Shown: positions 1 through 7,860 of the stretch, piece by piece
Layout of the letters: every line of letters starts with the position of its first letter
How positions within the stretch are numbered: position 1 is the stretch's first letter
NCBI RefSeq assembly: GCF_003952365.1
Contig: NZ_CP034443.1
Location: 4,271,001 to 4,335,000, forward strand
From: Mesorhizobium sp. M9A.F.Ca.ET.002.03.1.2
GTDB taxonomy: Bacteria; Pseudomonadota; Alphaproteobacteria; Rhizobiales; Rhizobiaceae
Direction: 5' to 3'
DNA length: 64,000 nucleotides
The notes under the pieces: model-generated
What the model saw: the letters and a program-made list of their open reading frames with translations, nothing else
Told to the model about the DNA's origin: nothing
The model's database searches: none
Made by a program: the position numbers and the translations under genes

Positions 1-1092
1 GTGCCGGGCACCGTTTTCGAAACCTTGACCTACAAGAATTTCGGCTTTTCGGATGCCGCGGAGGCCTTCGTGCTGATCTCGGGCATGTCCGTCGCGCTCG
101 CCTACGGCTCAAAGTTCCAGCCCGGAAACCGGCTCCTGGCGGCACTGAAATTATGGCGCCGCACCGGCGTGCTCTATATCGCCCACATCGTCACGACGAT
201 GGTGGTGGTGGCCATCTTCTGCGCGGCGGCGGTGTTCGCGAAGCGGCCGGAGATACTGACGATGATCAACATCGGGCCGTTGATCAGCAACGCCCCGCAA
301 GCTTTGATCGGCATCGTCACACTTGGCCATCAGCTCGGCTACAACAACATCCTGCCGGTCTATTCAGTGCTGCTGCTGATGGCGCCGGCCTTCCTGCTCC
401 TCGTCAGCTACAGGCCCCTGGCGGCGCTCGCACTCTCCGGAGTCCTGTGGCTGGTTGCCGGGATCTACCAGATCGCCCCGCCGAATTATCCGGAGTCCGG
501 CTTCTGGTTCCTCAATCCGCTGTCGTGGCAGTTCCTCTTCACCATCGGCATGGCGGGCATGCTGCATGTCAGGCGCGGCGGCACCATTCCGGTCAACCGC
601 TGGCTGGTCGGCGCGGCGGCAATCTATGTCGCCGGAGCGTTGGTCTGGGTGCACAGCCCGCTGTGGGGGCGGGTGTCGTGGCTGGATCTGCCCGTGGTGC
701 TGACCGGCTTCGACAAAACGTTCCTGTCGCTGCCGAGGTTGCTGCACATCCTGGCCGTGAGCTACCTGGTGGTGGCCATTCCTTCTGTCTCGAACCTGTT
801 CCGCACCAGCCGTGACCATCCGCTCGCCATATTGGGCAAGCGCTCGCTGCCGGTTTTCATCGCCGGCACGCTGATCGCCATGGCGGCGCAGGTGATGAAG
901 CTGATCAACCCGGGCGGGTTTGCCTATGACAGCCTGCTGATATCAGCCGGCATCGCCATGCAGTTCGCGCTCGCCTATTATCTCGAATGGCTGTCGGGTA
1001 TTGGCGGCAAGAGCAAGCCGGTCCGCAGCGAGGCGCCGGCTGTCCATGCGTCCTTCGGTGTAGGGGGCATGACGGCAAGTGCCAGCCTGTAG
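1..1092 (+). CDS. opgC: OpgC-like membrane protein, 5' end outside window
   Basis: This is a multi-pass inner-membrane protein with about ten hydrophobic segments. It resembles the OpgC family, which in Gram-negative bacteria adds succinyl groups to periplasmic glucans. The reading frame is open from base 1. The first codon is a GTG, but family members begin further upstream with an RDxRxD-type helix that is absent here, so the true start is probably outside the window. The last 25 residues are a hydrophilic tail. The family call rests on the overall membrane pattern and the FGFSDAAEAFVLISGMSVAL segment; substrate specificity is inferred. Confidence 0.72.
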   Translation: MPGTVFETLTYKNFGFSDAAEAFVLISGMSVALAYGSKFQPGNRLLAALKLWRRTGVLYIAHIVTTMVVVAIFCAAAVFAKRPEILTMINIGPLISNAPQALIGIVTLGHQLGYNNILPVYSVLLLMAPAFLLLVSYRPLAALALSGVLWLVAGIYQIAPPNYPESGFWFLNPLSWQFLFTIGMAGMLHVRRGGTIPVNRWLVGAAAIYVAGALVWVHSPLWGRVSWLDLPVVLTGFDKTFLSLPRLLHILAVSYLVVAIPSVSNLFRTSRDHPLAILGKRSLPVFIAGTLIAMAAQVMKLINPGGFAYDSLLISAGIAMQFALAYYLEWLSGIGGKSKPVRSEAPAVHASFGVGGMTASASL

Positions 1093-1287
1093 GGTCGAAA
1101 CTCAATCCCGCACAAGGCGACCAAACCCGACAGCAGGAAGAGGGCGGTCTGGTGGGGCATTCGGCAGGAATGGCTGCCCCCGCCCAAGGTGCGCCAACCA
1201 GCGCGGCCCGATTGTCAGGATGCAGCGAGCCATCGAAGACATGCAGCGATTGGTCGCCGCCGGCGGCACCGAGAACGCGGTTCTGGC

Positions 1288-2034
1288 CTAGTTCAGCTTT
1301 GCCAGGAACGCGTTGATCGCGTCAGCACCTTGCTTTGGATGCTGGCACATCCACCAATGACCCGCCCCTTCCAGAACGGCAACCTTTGCCCCGGCGCGCT
1401 CGGCAGAACGGCGCGCGAGCGTCTCGCCGCCGCCATAGGAATCTTCCGTCGCGCTCAGCGCCAGGCCGGGTTTGGCGGCTGCCCGCGGCAAGCCGGTTCC
1501 GAGTTCGCACATCACCGGTTGAGCGGCTGATCTGTACAGTGCCAGGATTGCCCTGCCCATCTCCGCGTTCGCACCCGCCGCCACCTTTTCAGCGATCGTC
1601 GAGGTCATGCCCAAGCTCTCGTACCGCTTGGCTCTGGCCTCGGCCGGCGTGCCGACCATCTGCGCAACCGCCTGCTCGCCGATTTCCGGTGTCTGCCAGA
1701 CCTGCGCCAGGTCGTGCCAGACGTAATCCGAGTCGAGCGCGCCCAGAACATCGGCCGTCCAAGACCGTATTAGGTCCGGGCGGTCCATTGCGATACGCAT
1801 GACATGTCCCCCGCCCCAGTCATGCCCCACGAGATCGATCGGTTGCGCCAACTTCTCGAGTTCGCCGGCAAGCCAGTCGCGATAAGCATCAATGGAACAG
1901 TCGAAGCCGGCAGGGATGACGGACCCAAATCCGGGTGGAGACAGCCGAACAATGTCATCGTCGCGCAGATGCGGGATGAGATCGTCCCAGATCGCCTCCG
2001 TTTCCGGATTTCCATGAACGAGAACGATGGTCAT
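1288..2034 (-). CDS. alpha/beta hydrolase, epoxide hydrolase/dehalogenase-like
   Basis: A 248-aa alpha/beta-hydrolase. The oxyanion-hole segment VHGNPE lies at residues 6-11, the nucleophile elbow GHDWGG at 70-75 (Asp72), a likely acid at Asp198 and the catalytic His at 226 in AGHWW. An Asp rather than Ser nucleophile is the pattern of epoxide hydrolases and haloalkane dehalogenases. The frame is open for 67 codons upstream, but that stretch has no family similarity; the ATG at 2034 starts the first beta strand directly and has a GGGGGA sequence about 12 bases upstream. The substrate cannot be told. The gene stands alone, convergent with the opgC-like gene. Confidence 0.85.
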   Translation of the reverse strand: MTIVLVHGNPETEAIWDDLIPHLRDDDIVRLSPPGFGSVIPAGFDCSIDAYRDWLAGELEKLAQPIDLVGHDWGGGHVMRIAMDRPDLIRSWTADVLGALDSDYVWHDLAQVWQTPEIGEQAVAQMVGTPAEARAKRYESLGMTSTIAEKVAAGANAEMGRAILALYRSAAQPVMCELGTGLPRAAAKPGLALSATEDSYGGGETLARRSAERAGAKVAVLEGAGHWWMCQHPKQGADAINAFLAKLN

Positions 2035-2442
2035 CCCAAGCTTGTCCCCCAAAGAACATCTGTCGCACAACCGCTTGCAGTCGAAAACGCTGCTGCTGGC
2101 AAGCAAATAATAGCCCTGCGGCGAACACCTCGCGCTCGTCCAACTGTCTTGCCCACAGGGTCGATTGCACCCGACTATGGAACCAGCCAAATATATGCAC
2201 AAGGGTCGAATGCCGCTTGGCAACTTTTCGCTCAATCGAGCCGTTTGTCGTGGTTATCGCAGACGACCGCGACGAGTCGCATCACGTCGTAGCGCAAAGG
2301 GCAGGTTTGGAGACGAGCCTCGAAGGTCAGGAAATGGCGCCACTTTCTTGTTCCCAATCGACGAGACGAATGGCAGCATTCCACCCCCATATTGGCCATC
2401 GGCGGTAGCCAACTGACTGGGTCTGCGCTCTAGCCGTCCGGC
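2035..2442. other. gene-free gap
   Basis: This 408-base stretch lies between the hydrolase start and the end of the LacI-type repressor. The open frames in it are shadows without a recognisable domain or a convincing ribosome binding site. I see no RNA gene or repeat. It should contain the hydrolase promoter. Confidence 0.5.
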
Positions 2443-3525
2443 TCAAGCTGTTTTGGGCGGCGGTCCGGAAGATGCCCTGACGACAAGCTCGACGCCGAGC
2501 GTCTCGCGTCGCACCGTGCCGTCGAAATCGAGTATCGTTCGTGCCGCCCGGCGGCCGATCTCGGCGATCGGCTGGGCCACCGTGCTGAGCGGGGGATCGC
2601 AAAGCGCGGCGTCGGGCACGCCGTCGAAGCCGACGATGGAGACGTCGTCGGGAACCGCCATGCCGCGCGCGGCCAGCCACTCGATTGCGATCATGGCCAT
2701 CCGGTCCGACATCGCCAGGATGGCCGTCGGCGGCTCCGCCGAGGCGAAGATCGTTTCGAGGCCGGCCCTTGTGCTGGCTTCGTCGTTTTCGGTCTCGTAG
2801 ACCGGCACCCTGGCGGTATCGACGCCGAACCGGGAAAGCGCCTCGAAATAGCCGACGAGGCGATCGCGCGTGCCGGTATAGACGGCCGTGCGAACCTGCT
2901 CCGGCGTGACAAGGCCGGTGCTGTCGTCGGCGAAAGGCAGCGCCAGAACGGCGAAGCGCCGATGGCCAAGCTCGGCCAGATGGTGCGCCGCCAGGCGGGC
3001 GCCGGCGACATTGTCGACGCCGATCGCCGAAACGGTGTCGTCGTCGAAGCCGAGTTCAAGCGCGACAAAGGGGAGTTTGCGTTCGCGCGTCAGCTCGACA
3101 AGGCGTGAGCCGCCCTCGATGCAGAACAGGATGAAGCCGTCGACCAGCGCGCTCTGGACGTTCCAGGCAAGCTTCTCCTCATTGCCGGCGGACACCAGCG
3201 CTATTCCGGCGCCGGTGGCATCACAGGCCTCGGAAATCCCGGCCATCATCGTGCGGGCAAAGGGATCGTCGAAGAAATAGGACAGCGGCTCGGTCGTGGC
3301 GACGCCGATCGCGTTGACCTTGCCGGCGCGCAGCAGCCGGCCCTTGGGATCCGGACCCGCATAGCCCATCGCCTCGGCCGCCGCCTTGACCCGTTCGCGG
3401 ACTTCCTCGCGCACGATCTCCGGACGGCTGAACACGTTGGAGGCGGTGCCGTGCGAAACCCCGGCGGCTTTGGCGATATCGGCCAGCCGGACGGGTCTTG
3501 CATTGCCTTCGGTGGATGACGCCAT
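2443..3525 (-). CDS. LacI-family transcriptional repressor
   Basis: A 360-aa regulator. The N-terminal LacI helix-turn-helix with hinge helix spans residues 12-60 (LADIAKAAGVSHGTASNVF), followed by a periplasmic-binding-protein-like effector domain (about 70-345) ending in the usual IVGFDGVPDA and STVAQP motifs. It should bind a short palindrome with a central CG and release it when a small molecule, typically a sugar, binds. Four TTGRATCGATYCAR palindromes lie at 3662-3956 in front of the divergent small ORFs, so those are the probable targets. No sugar transporter or catabolic gene is adjacent, which is unusual for the family. The effector is unknown. Confidence 0.93.
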   Translation of the reverse strand: MASSTEGNARPVRLADIAKAAGVSHGTASNVFSRPEIVREEVRERVKAAAEAMGYAGPDPKGRLLRAGKVNAIGVATTEPLSYFFDDPFARTMMAGISEACDATGAGIALVSAGNEEKLAWNVQSALVDGFILFCIEGGSRLVELTRERKLPFVALELGFDDDTVSAIGVDNVAGARLAAHHLAELGHRRFAVLALPFADDSTGLVTPEQVRTAVYTGTRDRLVGYFEALSRFGVDTARVPVYETENDEASTRAGLETIFASAEPPTAILAMSDRMAMIAIEWLAARGMAVPDDVSIVGFDGVPDAALCDPPLSTVAQPIAEIGRRAARTILDFDGTVRRETLGVELVVRASSGPPPKTA

Positions 3526-3547
3526 TTTTCTGCCTCCGGATTCCTGT

Positions 3548-3589
3548 CTAAGCAGGCATTCGTGGGCTGGCCCACGAATGCCTGCTTAG
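3548..3589. repeat. perfect 42-bp palindrome upstream of the LacI gene
   Basis: Bases 3548-3567 are the exact reverse complement of 3570-3589, leaving only TG in the centre. It lies 23 bases upstream of the repressor start codon, so it would be in that gene's promoter or leader. No T-run follows on either strand, so it is not a standard terminator. It could be a regulator site, a strong RNA hairpin or a short mobile palindrome. Confidence 0.8.
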
Positions 3590-3661
3590 ATTCTTTGTCT
3601 GTCGCAGGTTCCTATCGCAAAACCGTGGGACACTTTTGCGGAACCCTGCCTAGCACTTTCG

Positions 3662-3675
3662 TTGGATCGATTCAA
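3662..3675. promoter_or_regulatory. LacI-type operator O1
   Basis: TTGGATCGATTCAA has the LacI-family form, a near-palindrome with central CG. It lies just upstream of the -35 hexamer of the small-ORF promoter. It is the exact reverse complement of O2 at 3712. Confidence 0.7.
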
Positions 3676-3683
3676 ATTTTTGC

Positions 3684-3712
3684 TTGACATCGGTGAGGCA
3701 GGGGTATATTTT
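3684..3712 (+). promoter_or_regulatory. sigma-70-type promoter for the small ORFs
   Basis: TTGACA at 3684-3689 is followed after 17 bases by TATTTT at 3707-3712; TATATT at 3705 is an alternative with a 15-base spacer. The promoter is flanked exactly by operators O1 and O2. Occupancy of both would block it, and looping between them is possible because their centres are 50 bases apart. Confidence 0.65.
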
Positions 3713-3725
3713 TGAATCGATCCAA
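3712..3725. promoter_or_regulatory. LacI-type operator O2
   Basis: TTGAATCGATCCAA overlaps the end of the -10 element and the expected transcription start, a classic repressor position. It is the inverse of O1. Confidence 0.7.
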
Positions 3726-3744
3726 GTGTATCGCCAATTGTCGA

Positions 3745-3758
3745 TTGGATCGATTCAG
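3745..3758. promoter_or_regulatory. LacI-type operator O3
   Basis: TTGGATCGATTCAG lies immediately before the ribosome binding site (GGAAGGAG) of the first small ORF. Its place relative to the ORF matches O4 before the second ORF, as if operator and ORF were duplicated together. Confidence 0.65.
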
Positions 3759-3771
3759 GAAGGAGAGCGCC

Positions 3772-3915
3772 ATGCACCCCGTCAATTATCTGTTCGAAGA
3801 CATTTATCGCAACGACTGGAGCATTACCTCGAACGCGGCGACCCGGAGACGTCGCGGCGGCGCCGGTCCGTGGGTTCGCGATCTGCGTTTTCTCGTGGAG
3901 CGCAAGCGGAGCTGA
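3772..3915 (+). CDS. small basic protein A (47 aa) of a tandem paralogous pair
   Basis: The ATG at 3772 is preceded by a strong AGGAAGGAG ribosome binding site. The product begins MHPVNYLFEDIYRNDW and continues into an Arg-rich tail. The next ORF (3979) begins MHPIHHLFEDIYRNYW: 12 of the first 17 residues are identical, which argues strongly that both are translated. There is no signal peptide or membrane segment; the conserved block is aromatic and acidic, the tail basic. It is transcribed divergently from the LacI gene and probably repressed by it. I do not recognise the family and assign no function. Confidence 0.78.
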   Translation: MHPVNYLFEDIYRNDWSITSNAATRRRRGGAGPWVRDLRFLVERKRS

Positions 3916-3942
3916 TCGGCGGCGCGTTTTCATGCCTGTCGG

Positions 3943-3956
3943 TTGAATCGATTCAA
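3943..3956. promoter_or_regulatory. LacI-type operator O4, perfect palindrome
   Basis: TTGAATCGATTCAA is a perfect 14-bp palindrome between the two small ORFs, ten bases before the AGGGA of the second. No clear promoter adjoins it, so it may act as an auxiliary operator or roadblock. Confidence 0.7.
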
Positions 3957-3978
3957 GTTGAAAAAAGGGAACCAGCTC

Positions 3979-4128
3979 ATGCATCCGATCCATCATCTGT
4001 TCGAAGACATCTATCGCAATTATTGGGGCATCTCGCCGGCCACCGACAGGCCGGAGCGGCGGCGCCTGACCAAGCCGGCCGCAGGCAATCGCGAGCTGCC
4101 GGTCCGGCCCGAGCGCCGGCAAGATTAA
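3979..4128 (+). CDS. small basic protein B (49 aa), paralogue of protein A
   Basis: The ATG at 3979 follows AAAAAAGGGA. The product shares the block MHPxxxLFEDIYRNxW with the upstream 47-aa ORF, then diverges into a Pro/Arg-rich tail ending RRQD. The two lie in the same direction 63 bases apart and look like a tandem duplication that includes the preceding operator. No domain, signal peptide or membrane helix is visible. Function is unknown; co-expression with protein A under LacI control is inferred from the operators. Confidence 0.77.
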   Translation: MHPIHHLFEDIYRNYWGISPATDRPERRRLTKPAAGNRELPVRPERRQD

Positions 4129-4246
4129 CTGTCGTCCGATTGCCCGTTGTTGGCGGAAACGGGACCCGGCCGTTTGCCGCAAGCGCCGCACCTTGAGCGG
4201 GGAGCCATGCCAACTGAAACTCCCTCGATGAGTGCGGGATGCCGCC

Positions 4247-4621
4247 TCAGGAACGTGGGCGCACCAGCGCCGAGGCTGCAACCGCCAGCCAGCCGGCGAT
4301 GAGCAAGGTGCCGCCGATCGGCGCCGACATCGGGAACAGCCGCGAGCCGAGGAAGTCCCGGGCGAGGAGATCACCACAAAACAACACAAGCCCGACAAGC
4401 AGGACAAGGCTTGCGGTTCGCAGGATCCGGTTTGCGCCGACGAGGCCGACGGCAAGAAAGACCGGCGCATGCATGAGCAGGAAGGACGCGACCATGCCGA
4501 CGAATGCGCCGCCCAGATGCGCCGCCGCGGCGGAGAGCGCCACGCCGGCCGCGCCGCACAGGCCGCTGGCGAAAACGAGGATGCGGCCGCTGCCGCTTGC
4601 TGGTTGCTCGGCCGTGCTCAT
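4247..4621 (-). CDS. DUF423 family small membrane protein
   Basis: A 124-aa protein with four predicted membrane helices and the DUF423 features: an N-terminal GLCGAAGVALSAAAAH helix and a C-terminal PIGGTLLIAGWLAVA helix. I chose the ATG at 4621 because GGAGG sits right before it; the frame runs 14 codons further without support. Its role is not established for the family. It is convergent with the small ORFs. Confidence 0.88.
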   Translation of the reverse strand: MSTAEQPASGSGRILVFASGLCGAAGVALSAAAAHLGGAFVGMVASFLLMHAPVFLAVGLVGANRILRTASLVLLVGLVLFCGDLLARDFLGSRLFPMSAPIGGTLLIAGWLAVAASALVRPRS

Positions 4622-4682
4622 TGGGATCCTCCGTGAGTTGCCAGACGACGGGTGTGGCTTCAAAAATGTCTCGGTTTGACGT

Positions 4683-5063
4683 TCAGCCGGTGAAGTAGCG
4701 ATAGCCGAGCCACGCAGCCAGTGCGACCGATACGCCCCAGACGCAGGCGATCACCATTGCGGCGGTGCGACTCACCGGGCGCTCCGCGGCCAGCGCGGCG
4801 GCGGCTCGATGTTCGGCCATGACCTCCGGCGGAATCATCTTCATCACAGCCAGAATGCCGAGCGGCACGATTATCGCGTCATCGAGATATCCCAGCACCG
4901 GTATGAAGTCGGGAATAAGGTCGATGGGCGACAGTGCATATCCGGCAACGCATAGCGCCAGCGCCTTTGCGTACCAAGGCGTGCGAGGATCGCCGGCTGC
5001 GAGGTAGACGGCATGCGCGTCTCGCTTGACGGCGCGTGCCCAGTCTTTCAGCTTGCTGTTCAT
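4683..5063 (-). CDS. YkvA family (DUF1232) membrane protein
   Basis: A 126-aa protein. The DUF1232 core is at about residues 25-75, with the signature SPIDLIPDFIPVLGYLDD, followed by a C-terminal transmembrane helix (about 103-122). It is a small inner-membrane protein of unknown biochemical role, common in proteobacteria. It lies on the same strand as the DUF423 gene, 61 bases upstream of it; co-transcription is possible but unproven. Confidence 0.9.
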   Translation of the reverse strand: MNSKLKDWARAVKRDAHAVYLAAGDPRTPWYAKALALCVAGYALSPIDLIPDFIPVLGYLDDAIIVPLGILAVMKMIPPEVMAEHRAAAALAAERPVSRTAAMVIACVWGVSVALAAWLGYRYFTG

Positions 5064-5129
5064 CGAACGGGTTTATCAGCAAAAAAAGATGACGGCCGAC
5101 AATTCAATCTGCGACACTGCCGAACCGTG

Positions 5130-6389
5130 TCACGACTCGCCAGCTTGCACCAGCATGTCGCGCGCGCGGCGCGACTGGACCAGCCAGTTATACGCCGCTC
5201 CGCCCGCCATCAGCACGGATGTGCCGAGAAACACCGCGCGCATGCCGAAATGACCGCCGACGAAGCCGCCGAGCAGGGGGCCGGCGACCTGTCCGACATA
5301 CTGCGCCGAGATCGACAGGCCGAGCACATTGCCGCCGACGCCGTCCGGAACATTGTGGCGGATGACGCTGGTGATGCAGGGCAGGAGGCCGCCGAGCGCC
5401 AGCCCCATTAGGAAACGCAGGCCGACGAGCTGCCAGCCCTGCGTGACGAAGGCCTGCGGGATCAGGAGCAGCGCCGAGACGGCAAGCGCCCCGACGATGA
5501 CGTTCCAGTGGCCGACGCGGTCGGCGAGCTTGCCGAGACGCGAGGCCGACAGGATGGCGCCAAGCGCCGCCGCCGACATGACGACGCCGGAGGTCAGTGT
5601 TAACAGGCTTTGATCCTCGATGAGCTGCTGGACATAGACCGTGATGATCGGCTCGATCGACATGGTGGCGAAGCTCAACAGCATGCCGGTCGCCAGCATG
5701 GCGACGATCGGGCGCTTGTCGGGAATCTGCGCCCAGCCGCCTTGCCGCTTCTCGGTCGATGCTGATGTGTCGATTGCCGGGCGAGGGTTCTCCTTGATGA
5801 GAAAAGTCGTTGCCAGGAACGCCAGGAAAATGACGCCGCCGGCGAGCAGGAAGGTGGCGCGGATGCCGATCAGGGGCGGCAGCGCGCCGCCGAGCAGGGG
5901 ACCGACGAGGGCGCCGGCCGTAATGCCGGCCGACAGCACGCCGAGCGCCCAGCCGGACCGGTCCTTCGGCGTCTGCATGGCGACGAGAATGGTCGAACCT
6001 GAGGAATAGCCGCCGGCGAAGCCGATCAGCAGGCGCAGCAGCACCAATTGCCAGACAGTCTCCACCATGCCGGTCAGCGACATGCAGATGGCCATGCCGA
6101 AACTGGCGCGCACCAGCATCAGCTTGCGGCCGTAGCGATCGCCCAGCCGTCCCCACAGAGGCGCCACAAGTGCTGCGGCAAAGAAGGTGGCGCCATAGGC
6201 GATGCCGGACCACTGCACGATCGCCGCGTGCCCCTCGGCACCCAGCTGCTCGACATAAAGCGGCAGGAAGGGCAGCAGCAGGGTCATCGCGATCAGCGTG
6301 CTGAACGAGCCGGCGAAGCACACGGCGAGATTGCGCCGCCAGTGGATGTTGTGGGCGCCTTGCGGGGCAGGGGTGCTTTGTTGCGGCAT
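5130..6389 (-). CDS. MFS multidrug-type efflux transporter
   Basis: A 419-aa major facilitator with about 12 membrane helices. The loop motif GRLGDRYGRKLML lies between helices 2 and 3, with a similar GKLADRVGHW loop in the second half. The ATG at 6389 gives the typical short cytoplasmic N-terminus; the frame extends 52 codons upstream but would run over the operator. It is divergent from a GntR regulator with a palindrome between them, the usual arrangement for a locally regulated drug pump. Substrate unknown. Confidence 0.9.
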   Translation of the reverse strand: MPQQSTPAPQGAHNIHWRRNLAVCFAGSFSTLIAMTLLLPFLPLYVEQLGAEGHAAIVQWSGIAYGATFFAAALVAPLWGRLGDRYGRKLMLVRASFGMAICMSLTGMVETVWQLVLLRLLIGFAGGYSSGSTILVAMQTPKDRSGWALGVLSAGITAGALVGPLLGGALPPLIGIRATFLLAGGVIFLAFLATTFLIKENPRPAIDTSASTEKRQGGWAQIPDKRPIVAMLATGMLLSFATMSIEPIITVYVQQLIEDQSLLTLTSGVVMSAAALGAILSASRLGKLADRVGHWNVIVGALAVSALLLIPQAFVTQGWQLVGLRFLMGLALGGLLPCITSVIRHNVPDGVGGNVLGLSISAQYVGQVAGPLLGGFVGGHFGMRAVFLGTSVLMAGGAAYNWLVQSRRARDMLVQAGES

Positions 6390-6427
6390 GTCGTCCTGTC
6401 CGGCCAGCTCGTATGAAAACTTGCTCC

Positions 6428-6459
6428 GGATACCATTTTGGGATACCAATCTGGTATCC
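6428..6459. promoter_or_regulatory. GntR-type operator between MFS pump and regulator
   Basis: GGATACCA at 6441-6448 and TGGTATCC at 6452-6459 form a perfect inverted repeat with a 3-base centre. A third GGATACCA half-site lies at 6428-6435. TGGTATCC-type half-sites fit FCD-group GntR regulators. Its position in the shared intergenic region suggests control of both genes. Confidence 0.72.
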
Positions 6460-6569
6460 GTCATGGACGCAAGCCCGGCCACTGTCAATGCGGCCCGCTC
6501 GAACGTGATTGGCAAAACTGTAGTCAGCGAGCCGATCGCCAGCAAAACAGCGGAAAAACGGAAACCACG

Positions 6570-7235
6570 ATGTCGCAGATGCAGAATGTCGAAATTGGGC
6601 TTCGCGAGATGATCCTCGGCCTCGAGGTCGGTCCGGGCGAGCGGCTGACGGAACGCTGGATCGAAGGCCGCTTCGGCGCCTCGCGCACGCCGGTCAGGGC
6701 AGCATTGCTACGGCTCGAGACGGAAGGTCTGGTCTGCCGCGACGGCCGCGGCTGGACGGTGTCGCCCATCAACCTCGCCGAGCTCGAGCAGATCGCCGTC
6801 TACCGCGAAGCGGTCGAGGTCGCGGCACTCAGGCTGACCTGTGCCCTGGAGGACAGGGGCGCCGTCGACCTCCTCGAGGCGATGCTGGACTCCTGCGACG
6901 CCGGCACCCCTCGCGAGGAATGGCACCGCGTCGGCATGGATTTTCACATCGAGCTGGCGCGCCTGTCCGGCAACGAGTTCCTGTTCAGGGCGGTCCGCGA
7001 TGCGATGACGAGGCTGTCGCGCGCGCGCTGGCTGGAGGTTCGCGACGAGGCGGCACTCGGTCGTGCCTGGGCCGAACATCATGCCATTCTGGCGGCGGTG
7101 CGGGCCGGCGATGCCGGCGAGGCAGCGCGCCGGCTTTCGGCTCATATCGTCGGCAGCCGCGACCGGCTGGTGACATCATTGCACAATGACCGGCGCGGCC
7201 TGCGCGCCAGGGGATTCGCCGTCGTCGCGGCCTGA
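6570..7235 (+). CDS. GntR-family (FCD) transcriptional regulator
   Basis: A 221-aa regulator. The winged helix-turn-helix is at about residues 5-65 (motif FGASRTPVRAALLRLETEGLV). The FCD effector domain follows, with metal-binding candidates in MDFHIELARLSGN and WAEHHAILAAV. The ATG at 6570 starts right before the DNA-binding domain; upstream codons show no domain sequence. It is divergent from the MFS pump and probably controls it through the 6428-6459 sites. Confidence 0.9.
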   Translation: MSQMQNVEIGLREMILGLEVGPGERLTERWIEGRFGASRTPVRAALLRLETEGLVCRDGRGWTVSPINLAELEQIAVYREAVEVAALRLTCALEDRGAVDLLEAMLDSCDAGTPREEWHRVGMDFHIELARLSGNEFLFRAVRDAMTRLSRARWLEVRDEAALGRAWAEHHAILAAVRAGDAGEAARRLSAHIVGSRDRLVTSLHNDRRGLRARGFAVVAA

Positions 7236-7293
7236 TTGCGGAGGCAACCACTTTGGCCCTCGCTTCGCGAGCGCCGATGGCGTAAGAGCGGCG

Positions 7294-7551
7294 ATGGAAA
7301 ACAACCGATTTGCAACACTCGTGACCGTCAAGGGCACGGCGGGAACCAATCAGCTCTTGCGTACGGTGCGCGAGGCTTCCGATTACCTCCTCAACAACTG
7401 GCCCGGCAAGCGCAGTCCAAAGCATCGCGAAGGGCTGCAGGCCTGCCATGATGCGCTGGCCGGCGACAAACCGGCCATGACCGCAAGGCGCGCCTTCATC
7501 GCCGCCGCGCGCGAAGTGAACGTCTTCGTCAGCGACAAGGCGCCGGCCTGA
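7294..7551 (+). CDS. DUF982 family protein
   Basis: An 85-aa protein with the DUF982 pattern: an N-terminal strand FATLVTVKGTAGTNQLLRTV, then WPGKRSPKHREGLQACHDAL and a final helix containing ARRAFIAAAREVNVFV. The family is abundant in rhizobia and has no established function. The ATG at 7294 matches the family N-terminus (MENNRFxxLV). A hairpin terminator follows at 7564. Confidence 0.9.
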   Translation: MENNRFATLVTVKGTAGTNQLLRTVREASDYLLNNWPGKRSPKHREGLQACHDALAGDKPAMTARRAFIAAAREVNVFVSDKAPA

Positions 7552-7563
7552 AGGCACAGCGAA

Positions 7564-7596
7564 ATCCGGTCCGCCTCGCGGGCCGGATACCGTTTT
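7564..7596 (+). terminator. rho-independent-like terminator after DUF982
   Basis: Bases 7564-7574 pair with 7578-7588 (11 pairs, one G-U) around a CTC loop, followed by ACCGTTTT. It lies 12 bases after the stop codon. Confidence 0.65.
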
Positions 7597-7639
7597 ACTC
7601 TGGGCAAATCGCTTCAGGTTTGCGCTGCCCCTCATTGCC

Positions 7640-7782
7640 CTGCCGGGCATTTCTCCCCGGACGGGGAGAAAGACGCCTTCGCAAGGGATTTCGCTAATCT
7701 GCAGCGTTGCGGAAAGCGTGCCAAGTTTGCGGCCAGCCCCCTTCGCCCCGTCACTATACGGGGAGAAGGTGCCGGCAGGCGG
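7640..7782. repeat. rhizobial short palindromic repeats, inverted pair
   Basis: A TGCCGGGCATTTCTCCCCG unit starts at 7641; its imperfect reverse complement lies at about 7758-7776. Internal TTCTCCCC/GGGGAGAA hairpins occur at 7651-7670 and 7745-7767. The type is common between rhizobial genes. It fills most of the gene-free region before 7861. Confidence 0.6.
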
Positions 7783-7860
7783 GACGGCGCCGACTTCGAC
7801 AGTGGGGCATTCCAACATGAGTTGGAGCTATCTCTTGTCTGATGCGATTGCCCTGCAGTT

